In this document: piece after piece, positions 7,202 to 12,270 of the stretch | Layout: every line of letters starts with the position of its first letter | Numbering within the stretch: position 1 is the first letter of the stretch | Origin: JBCCMB01 sp039026555 | GTDB lineage: Bacteria; Pseudomonadota; Alphaproteobacteria; Caulobacterales; Hyphomonadaceae | Direction: 5' to 3' | NCBI GenBank assembly: GCA_039026555.1 | Contig: JBCCMB010000081.1 | Span: 1 to 12,270 of the forward strand | DNA length: 12,270 nt | Position numbers and translations under genes: made by a program | The notes under the pieces: model-generated | Seen by the model: the letters and a program-made list of their open reading frames with translations, nothing else | Told to the model about the DNA's origin: nothing | The model's database searches: none

Positions 7202-8374
7202 ATGACTTCGCCTATGCGCATTTCACGCAAAGGATTGGAGCTGATCAAAAGCTTCGAGGGGTTTCGCCCCCGTGCGGCGCGTTTGGCGGACGGTCGCTGG
7301 ACGATCGGCTATGGGCATGTTCGGTCCGCACGCAAGGGCGCGCAGGTCTCCAAGCGGGACGCGGAGCATTTGCTGCGCTATGATCTGCAGCGTATTGAGG
7401 CGGCGGTCACGGAATGGACGCTGACGCCGCTGAACCAGAATGAGTTCGACGCGCTGGTGTCTCTCGTTTTCAATATTTCGCCCGGCCAGTTTCGCGACAG
7501 CGAAGTGGTGCGCCGATTGAACGCCGGCGATCATATCGCGGCGGCGAATGCGTTTGACGCCTGGCGGCGCGCGCGTGTGAACGGCCGTCTGATTGTGGTC
7601 GATGCGCTCGTGCGCCGCCGGACCGCTGAAAAGGCGCTCTTTCTAGAGCCGATCGATCGGCGCCCCGCCGCGCCGACCCCGATCATCACGCCTGAGATTG
7701 ACGTGACCGCTGCGATCACCGCGCCCAAGGACGCGCCGGTGCATGTGTCGACGGATTTGTCCTCCGAGAAGGCTGAAGCCGTCGCTGATGTCGAGCAGCC
7801 CTTCCTAGAAGAGGCCGAATTGAGCCGCGCGGTTGAGACCCTCGTTGAGACAGATGCGGCGCTTAACGGGCCCAGTCCCGCGCTTGATCCCCAAGCCGCC
7901 GCAGCGGCGGTTTCTGAACGGATCTCGCAGATTCTGCAGCGGGAGCCGTCAACCTCTTCACTCGCGCGGCAGGGCGCCGCAAAGCAGGACGAAGCTGCCA
8001 CCCTATTTGAAGGGTCTGAAAACGAGATTGAACCTGAAATCGACCCCGAAGCCGAGAAGAAACGCATCCTGATCGACGACACGGAAATCTATGACCCGGG
8101 TTTTGAGAAAGCCGTCTCCAACTCAATCGGACGCGACGATTTGGAAGGCGCTAAACCGTCCAATGGCTTTGATTTCTTGCCCTGGGGCGTCGTTGCGCTT
8201 GGGGCGCTGATCCTGATGGCGCTCGGCGGCGGCGATTTCTTGCGCATTTTGCGTGAAGGCGCGGATGCTGGACCGGCTGGGCCGCGCCCGATGATTTTCA
8301 TTTTGGGCGCGTTATCCTTCGTGATGAGCCTCTATTTTTGGATCGGCCGCAGCGTCGCATCGCGATCCTCTTAA
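7202..8374 (+). CDS. GH24 lysozyme-domain protein with acidic linker and two C-terminal membrane helices
   Basis: 390 residues from the ATG at 7202. An in-frame TTG at 7148 would add 18 residues with no signal peptide, and an ATG at 7214 is also possible; the weak AACGGA at 7186-7191 slightly favours 7202. The first about 150 residues are a phage-type (T4-like, GH24) lysozyme domain: GLELIKSFEGFRP with the catalytic Glu (E19), then DGRWTIGYGHV with the conserved Thr (T34), later NEFDALVSLVFNISPGQF and LVRRRTAEKALFLEP. The position of the T4 aspartate (E+9) is Leu; Asp occurs instead at E+11. A roughly 170-residue acidic, Ala/Glu-rich, probably disordered linker follows, then hydrophobic helices WGVVALGALILMALGG and PMIFILGALSFVMSLYFW. 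No N-terminal export signal is evident. There are no phage genes around it, so it looks like a resident chromosomal gene acting on, or sensing, peptidoglycan. Confidence 0.85.
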   Translation: MTSPMRISRKGLELIKSFEGFRPRAARLADGRWTIGYGHVRSARKGAQVSKRDAEHLLRYDLQRIEAAVTEWTLTPLNQNEFDALVSLVFNISPGQFRDSEVVRRLNAGDHIAAANAFDAWRRARVNGRLIVVDALVRRRTAEKALFLEPIDRRPAAPTPIITPEIDVTAAITAPKDAPVHVSTDLSSEKAEAVADVEQPFLEEAELSRAVETLVETDAALNGPSPALDPQAAAAAVSERISQILQREPSTSSLARQGAAKQDEAATLFEGSENEIEPEIDPEAEKKRILIDDTEIYDPGFEKAVSNSIGRDDLEGAKPSNGFDFLPWGVVALGALILMALGGGDFLRILREGADAGPAGPRPMIFILGALSFVMSLYFWIGRSVASRSS

Positions 8375-8386
8375 ATCCAAACTCTG

Positions 8387-10174
8387 CTAAAGCGCTGGGA
8401 GCGGTTTGCGCATCAGATTGGCGAGCGGTCCGGTTGTGTTCGAGATCGCGTGCTTGGTTGCGATATATCCGGCTTCCACCGCGTCATCGTAAGACTTCCA
8501 ATCACGAAGCTCGATATCTACCAATTCCGGTAGGATAAGCATGTCTGTGAGCTCTCGGCCTGCGGTCGGGTTTACGGAGACGGTGGCCGCGCGCATCAGC
8601 AAGCTGGCGATGGGCGGCGCCGCGGCGAAGCCGTTTTCCAGCGTCCATTCAAAGAAGTTCGGCGGGTCGATGAAATCATTGACGTTTAGCCCTTCTGAGG
8701 CGCGCGCCACATCGCATCCGATAATGCGGCCGCGATGAAGGTCGCGCATCACATCCACTGGGAAATTGTTGAGCACCGCCCCGTCGACAAGAATCTCCCC
8801 ATCATCAATCGTCGGCGGCAAAATGCCGGGCAATGAGATCGACGCGCGCAAGGCGTGTCGTAAGACGCCGCGATCATGCACGCGATAGGCGCCATGGGTC
8901 AGATTGGCGGAGACGGCGAAGAAGGGAATGTCCAATTCCTCAATCTTGCGATCGCCGAAATGCTCTTCTAAGCGTGCGTCCACCCGCTTGCCCGAGACAA
9001 GGCTGACGACGGGCAGATTATAGTCGCCCAGCGGGTTGGAGGAGACAAAAGCGCGCCGGATCCGGTCGTCGATCTCCGCGTCATTCCAACCACAGGATAG
9101 ACAGGCGGCGATCACTGCGCCCATGGAGGCTCCGCCGGCGAAGTCGATTGGGCATCCTGCTTCGCGCAACGCGCGCACCACGCCGATATGCGCATAGGCG
9201 CGAGCGCCCCCGCCTGACAAAACCAAGCCGACGGAGCGACCCGAAATGACGCGCGCAAGGCGATTGCAGTCCTCATCATCGAGCCCGTCCCAATGGAAGA
9301 TGCGGGAAGCCTCCGCGGCGCTCGCCCAATCCTCGGGATCGGCACCCTTGCGGTCGCATCCATTGTGCAGTAGCAGCACGTCGACCAAGCGGAAGCGGCG
9401 CGCCGGGCTGTCATCATCCGGGATTAGCGGCGAGGACGGATGCGCATCCGCACGGCCAAGCACCCAGATCCGATCTGCTTGGCGAAGCGTCAGCTTGAAC
9501 CAGGGCGTATCGCCAATCGGGGCGGTCAGCAGCACAATATCGTGGTTCGCCTCCATGGCGTCGAAATAGCTGGCGTCCTTGTCCACCGCCTCTTCGCCGA
9601 TGATCACCACATCCAACCCGATGCGGCGCAGCGCGCCCGCGAGCGTATTGGCCCTCAAAGACAGATCGATTGTTGGCGATGTCGAGAGCAAGGCGAAGAC
9701 GCGCGGATCGGAGGCGCGCAATTGCCGGCGCTTGGACTGGCGAAGCCGGACGAGCATAACCCGCGTCAGCCGCTCCATAATGCTCGGGTCGGACTTAACG
9801 ATCCGCATAAACCCAGCGCGCGAAATTCTGATCACTTCCGTGTCGCGCAGAGCATAGACGGCGTTTTGATGCGTCTCGCCCGCGACCAACGCCATTTCTC
9901 CAACAGGTTCGCCGGAGCGGATATGGCCAACAAATTCGGTGCGTCCGTCTGGCGCGCGACGAAACGCGCCCAGCGAGCCGGACAGCACGAAATAGATCGC
10001 GTCTGCTGGCTCTCCCGTTTCGAACAATCGCCATCCGCCGGGCAGAGAGAAATGGCTCGCTTCTTTTTCCGCCGCCTTCAGCGCCCTTGGCGAGGCGTCT
10101 TTCAGCAAGGGAATATTGGCGAGGCGCGCGGCGCTTAGTTTCTCGGGTTTCGCTTTTGACGGCCGAAGGCTCAT
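8387..10174 (-). CDS. patatin-like phospholipase with N-terminal cyclic-nucleotide-binding-type domain (NTE/RssA-like)
   Basis: 595 residues. Residues about 20-135 form a CAP_ED (cyclic-nucleotide-binding-type) beta-barrel (GGWRLFETGEPADAIYFVLS, VGEMALVAGE). The middle (about 165-300) is the degenerate alpha/beta region usual in neuropathy-target-esterase relatives. The patatin domain (about 315-515) has the oxyanion loop GGGARAYAHIG (321-331), nucleophile motif GGASMG with S350, and the dyad aspartate in VDGAVLNNFP (D464). Such enzymes are serine-aspartate lipid hydrolases or lysophospholipases at the membrane. In the phosphate-binding cassette, the Arg that contacts cNMP in CRP is replaced by Gln (Q103), so cNMP binding is doubtful. 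The ATG at 10174 has only a weak ribosome-binding site. The gene converges on the lysozyme gene with 12 bp between stops and lies 60 bp after the small membrane-protein gene on the same strand. Confidence 0.93.
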   Translation of the reverse strand: MSLRPSKAKPEKLSAARLANIPLLKDASPRALKAAEKEASHFSLPGGWRLFETGEPADAIYFVLSGSLGAFRRAPDGRTEFVGHIRSGEPVGEMALVAGETHQNAVYALRDTEVIRISRAGFMRIVKSDPSIMERLTRVMLVRLRQSKRRQLRASDPRVFALLSTSPTIDLSLRANTLAGALRRIGLDVVIIGEEAVDKDASYFDAMEANHDIVLLTAPIGDTPWFKLTLRQADRIWVLGRADAHPSSPLIPDDDSPARRFRLVDVLLLHNGCDRKGADPEDWASAAEASRIFHWDGLDDEDCNRLARVISGRSVGLVLSGGGARAYAHIGVVRALREAGCPIDFAGGASMGAVIAACLSCGWNDAEIDDRIRRAFVSSNPLGDYNLPVVSLVSGKRVDARLEEHFGDRKIEELDIPFFAVSANLTHGAYRVHDRGVLRHALRASISLPGILPPTIDDGEILVDGAVLNNFPVDVMRDLHRGRIIGCDVARASEGLNVNDFIDPPNFFEWTLENGFAAAPPIASLLMRAATVSVNPTAGRELTDMLILPELVDIELRDWKSYDDAVEAGYIATKHAISNTTGPLANLMRKPLPAL

Positions 10175-10234
10175 AACGTGGTCCCGGTCAGTAGTCTCTT
10201 TAGTCTATCGGGCGTGGCGCGCGAGTGCGAGTGT

Positions 10235-10717
10235 TTAGCGGTCTTCCGCATTCACGAAGCCGTCTCGGTAGCAGGCTCTGTAGGCTCTGACGAATGGATG
10301 ACCGTAGACGAGACCGATATTTCTCGAAATTCCCGTTGCGGTCGGTGCTTGGCCATTGAGAATGTCCGGATTTTCGGCGATCGCGCGATAATAGCGGCGA
10401 AGCTCCACGCGCCGGCGGGCGTTTAGCTTCCCGTCTTTGACGGCGGCGTCTGCGGCGCATTTACATCCGCCCGTATCGCGCACGCCCGACGCGTTCATGG
10501 CGGTGCCGCAGATCATAGACAGTTCGCCGCGCTGCACATTCTCGGGAGACATCGCCGCAAACCGCACGGCCGCCACCACAATCCCGGCGCTGATCAAACC
10601 GCCGACAAAAATCGCCAGAACGGTAAACGCAACCACGAGCGGATTCCGTTTGGTGCGCAGTTGGACGCGCGGCGTCTGGCTAAAATGGACCGGCGCGTTC
10701 AAGGCCGCAGCCCCCAA
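10235..10717 (-). CDS. hypothetical single-pass membrane protein with four cysteines
   Basis: 160 residues from a TTG at 10717; another TTG five codons later is equally possible. The first ATG (codon 56) would remove the membrane helix, so a non-ATG start is likely. A short basic cytoplasmic segment (RVQLRTKRNP) precedes one strong hydrophobic helix at about 27-51, so the remaining about 110 residues should face the periplasm. Three cysteines cluster at C70, C85 and C87 (GCKCAAD), with a fourth at C149 in the C-terminal YRACYRDGF, suggesting disulfides or metal binding. The region between is basic and helical (NARRRVELRRYY). I do not recognise a family. It lies 60 bp upstream of the patatin gene on the same strand, so they may be co-transcribed, and it is divergent from the crotonase gene. 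Coding is supported by length, the membrane topology and GC third-position bias. Confidence 0.65.
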   Translation of the reverse strand: MGAAALNAPVHFSQTPRVQLRTKRNPLVVAFTVLAIFVGGLISAGIVVAAVRFAAMSPENVQRGELSMICGTAMNASGVRDTGGCKCAADAAVKDGKLNARRRVELRRYYRAIAENPDILNGQAPTATGISRNIGLVYGHPFVRAYRACYRDGFVNAEDR

Positions 10718-10875
10718 TTAAGGTTAAATGGCGATACTATCCCATTAGTCATACCGGTTTTGGGTTAATATCGGGCCAACGAAAGCCGAAGAATTTGAAC
10801 GGATTACCCCGCCTTGTCCTCATGTTTGCGTGACGCGAGCGCGTGCGGGCGATAGATAAATCGTCAAATCGTCAG

Positions 10876-10881
10876 AGGAGG
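10876..10881 (+). promoter_or_regulatory. ribosome-binding site of the crotonase gene
   Basis: AGGAGG within AGAGGAGGG lies 5 bp before the ATG at 10887. It is the strongest Shine-Dalgarno sequence in the window and fixes this start. The 169-bp divergent region upstream (10718-10886) contains several TTAA-type AT-rich patches but no promoter I can assign with confidence. Confidence 0.8.
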
Positions 10882-10886
10882 GATCG

Positions 10887-11681
10887 ATGTCGGATTATAG
10901 CACTTTAGAGCTAGATGTTTCGCGCGCAGGGTTAGCGGTGGTGTTGCTGAACCGGCCGGACAAACGCAATGCGATGAACGCGCTTGTAATTGAGGAATTG
11001 GCCGACGTGTTCGACGCCTTGTCGAAGTCTCCAGAGGTCCGCCTTGTCTTGCTGCGTGGCGCGGGGGCCACATTCTCTGCGGGGGCCGATCTGGAATGGA
11101 TGCGTGCGGCGGCGGATTACACGCGCGACCAGAACGAAGAAGACGCGCTCGCGCTCGCGGAGATGTTGCGCAAGCTTTACAGCATGCCGCAAACCACGAT
11201 TGCGATGGTCCATGGCGCCGCCATCGGAGGCGGCGCTGGCCTCGTATCAGCCTGCGACATCGCAATTGCGCATCGCGACACGACGTTTCAATTTTCTGAA
11301 GTTCGTCTCGGCCTCACGCCCGCAACGATTTCGCCCTTTGTGATCGAAGCGATCGGACCGCGTTGGGCGCGCGCTTTGTTTGTCAGCGCCGATCGTTTCG
11401 ATACGGAATTCGCCGAGAAAATCGGCTTGGTGCATTACTCCGTCGCGGATGAAACCGAGATGGAGGAAACAGCCGAACGCCTTGCGCGTCTCGTCTTTGG
11501 CGCGGCTCCCGGCGCGATCGCGGACGCCAAGGATCTGGTCGCCGACTTCACAGGGGAGATCATCGATGCGTCGCTGTCTCATAAGACGGCGAAACGCATC
11601 GCGGCGCGTCGGGCCAGCGCCGAGGGGCGCGAAGGCATTGCGGCGTTCTTGAGCAAGCGCAAGCCGAATTGGGCGAATTAG
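10887..11681 (+). CDS. liuC: enoyl-CoA hydratase/isomerase family protein, probable methylglutaconyl-CoA hydratase
   Basis: 264 residues, a full crotonase-fold protein. The N-terminal LNRPDKRNAMNALVIEEL (about 21-38) and the oxyanion-hole segment FSAGADLEWM are typical. The combination of the latter with TIAMVHGAAIGGGAGLVSACDIAIA and FSEVRLGLTPATISPFV resembles LiuC/AUH-type methylglutaconyl-CoA hydratases, which convert 3-methylglutaconyl-CoA to HMG-CoA in leucine catabolism. The second catalytic glutamate (E164 of rat mitochondrial hydratase) is E138; the first (E144) is replaced by G118 in GGGAG. The C-terminal trimerisation helices are complete, and the protein ends in a basic KRKPNWAN tail, with enoyl-CoA hydratases commonly ending in such a form. 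The start is set by AGGAGG 5 bp upstream. No other liu genes flank it in the window, so the specific substrate is moderately certain; the superfamily is certain. Confidence 0.85.
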   Translation: MSDYSTLELDVSRAGLAVVLLNRPDKRNAMNALVIEELADVFDALSKSPEVRLVLLRGAGATFSAGADLEWMRAAADYTRDQNEEDALALAEMLRKLYSMPQTTIAMVHGAAIGGGAGLVSACDIAIAHRDTTFQFSEVRLGLTPATISPFVIEAIGPRWARALFVSADRFDTEFAEKIGLVHYSVADETEMEETAERLARLVFGAAPGAIADAKDLVADFTGEIIDASLSHKTAKRIAARRASAEGREGIAAFLSKRKPNWAN

Positions 11682-11722
11682 CGCTTGCGCTGAAAATCGC
11701 AGGCGTCGCCCCACAAACGCCA

Positions 11723-11739
11723 AGCTTTCTGCGAAAGCT
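11723..11739 (+). terminator. possible terminator hairpin downstream of the crotonase gene
   Basis: AGCTTTC-TGC-GAAAGCT is a perfect 7-bp stem with a 3-nt loop, 41 bp after the stop codon. It is AT-rich for a terminator stem and is not followed by a T-tract. A second smaller hairpin, GGCG-TTT-CGCC at 11767-11777, is followed by TTTATT and could act in its place. Neither is a convincing intrinsic terminator. The rest of 11682-11842 holds no gene that I can support. Confidence 0.25.
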
Positions 11740-11842
11740 CACATCTGATTGCCGCTAAAGCGCGGCGGCGTTTCGCCTTTATTCATCTCCTTGGGCGCAA
11801 TCTGTCCCGGCGAGATGATTTGAGAGGCGAGACGTCTCGAAT

Positions 11843-12270
11843 TTGCGGCGGACGCGCACAAGATTTGGGTTGGTCATGAGTTTGGCTTTGTTCATTAGCG
11901 CGAGCTTGACGGCGGCGCCCGCCTCGTCGCTCGAATTGGCGCCGGAAGTGGCGTTGGAGCGCGCGCTTGCGGACGCCGAGCCGTCTCCCAGTCTCCGCGC
12001 AGCGTTCCGTGCGACCATCGCCAGCGGCTCAGCTGTTCGTGAAATCGAGTTTGATCCTCTCAGGCGCGGGGCCGATCGGTTCGCCGTGACCATGGCGTTC
12101 GGCGTGGATGAAGAGCTTGACGCCGTCGTTGCGGATTGGGCGGCCGAGCGGCAGCCGGATGTCAGATTGTTCGCCGACGATCTACGCGACAGCGTGGGCG
12201 CTGGCAGGATTGTGCGCGATGGTGAAGATTGGGCGATCACATTCCGTCATCGCATTTCGTCCAATGACGG
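11843..12270 (+). CDS. hypothetical exported protein, N-terminal part (3' end outside window)
   Basis: An open frame runs without a stop from 11819 to the window end. The preferred start is the TTG at 11843, because it supplies a basic n-region (RRTRTR) before the hydrophobic core FGLVMSLALFISASLTAAPA, making a classical Sec signal peptide with a cleavage site near the APA-SS residues. The ATG at 11876 would give a signal lacking positive charge. No strong ribosome-binding site is seen for either. The mature part visible (about 115 residues) alternates acidic and basic residues with patterns such as EIEFDPLRRGADRFAVTMAFGV and ends, still open, after FRHRISSND. I recognise no family. The codon pattern favours this strand over the reverse-strand open frame at 11779-12240, whose product is Ser/Ala-rich and low-complexity. 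Confidence 0.6.
   Translation, partial: MRRTRTRFGLVMSLALFISASLTAAPASSLELAPEVALERALADAEPSPSLRAAFRATIASGSAVREIEFDPLRRGADRFAVTMAFGVDEELDAVVADWAAERQPDVRLFADDLRDSVGAGRIVRDGEDWAITFRHRISSND

Noticed and set aside
9440..10138. 232-codon plus-strand open frame inside the phospholipase gene
   Set aside because: It is antisense to the well-supported CAP_ED/patatin gene, has no recognisable domain and has shadow-frame composition.
10718..10770. TTAA-rich patches as a CtrA-binding site
   Set aside because: The TTAA pairs have spacings of 2 bp or far more, not the 7-bp spacing of the CtrA consensus.
11741..11786. 15-codon minus-strand frame next to AAGGAG
   Set aside because: The AAGGAG abuts the ATG with no spacer, so it cannot serve as its ribosome-binding site; nothing else supports a peptide.
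11828..11839. Perfect 12-bp palindrome CGAGACGTCTCG as an operator
   Set aside because: A few perfect 12-bp palindromes are expected by chance in 12 kb; there is no second copy and no promoter boxes around it. Mentioned only as context.
11779..12240. 153-codon open frame on the minus strand
   Set aside because: The product is Ser/Ala/Asn-rich and low-complexity, it lacks a ribosome-binding site, and the plus-strand frame over the same bases has a signal peptide and normal composition.

Overview
The window looks like an ordinary chromosomal stretch of an alphaproteobacterium. It is GC-rich, has short intergenic gaps and strong GC third-position bias in the genes, and its gene content fits that group: an HIBADH-type dehydrogenase, a LiuC-type crotonase, Lrp/AsnC, MgtE, and a GH24 lysozyme with an alphaproteobacterial-looking active-site region. 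I cannot name the genus. I see no tRNA, rRNA, CRISPR array, insertion sequence, prophage module or strong rho-independent terminator.

Layout: (1) positions 1-580 (+) hold the C-terminal two thirds of a 3-hydroxyisobutyrate dehydrogenase (valine catabolism). (2) Positions 4545 down to 595 (-) hold a tight three-gene operon in the order NCS1 (CodB/hydantoin-type) permease, HyuA-like hydantoinase/oxoprolinase ATPase, DUF917 (S-Me-THD) protein. Junctions are 4 nt and a TAATG overlap. This is the best candidate for a little-described system: uptake and ATP-dependent processing of an unidentified hydantoin-, thiohydantoin- or pyrimidine-like compound, with no HyuB partner in view. (3) Positions 4660-5040 (-) encode a small acidic orphan protein carrying two FDFS motifs. 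(4) Positions 5130-5609 (+) encode an Lrp/AsnC regulator whose promoter appears to give a leaderless mRNA and carries a GATATC-GTT-GATATC element. (5) Positions 5714-7120 (+) encode an MgtE magnesium transporter. (6) Positions 7202-8374 (+) encode a GH24 lysozyme-domain protein with a long acidic linker and two C-terminal membrane helices. (7) Positions 10174 down to 8387 (-) encode a cyclic-nucleotide-domain/patatin (NTE-type) phospholipase, converging on the lysozyme gene with 12 bp between them. (8) Positions 10717 down to 10235 (-) encode a small single-pass membrane protein with four cysteines. (9) Positions 10887-11681 (+) encode an enoyl-CoA hydratase/isomerase closest to methylglutaconyl-CoA hydratase (leucine catabolism). 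(10) From about 11843 (+) to the window end runs the start of an unrecognised exported protein.

How the genes fit together: the two branched-chain amino acid genes lie at opposite ends and are not in one operon. The permease-HyuA-DUF917 genes form a clear functional unit. The Lrp-type regulator lies next to it, divergent and separated by the small acidic gene, so it may control that unit, but this is inference from position only. The MgtE, lysozyme and phospholipase genes look like independent housekeeping or envelope functions.
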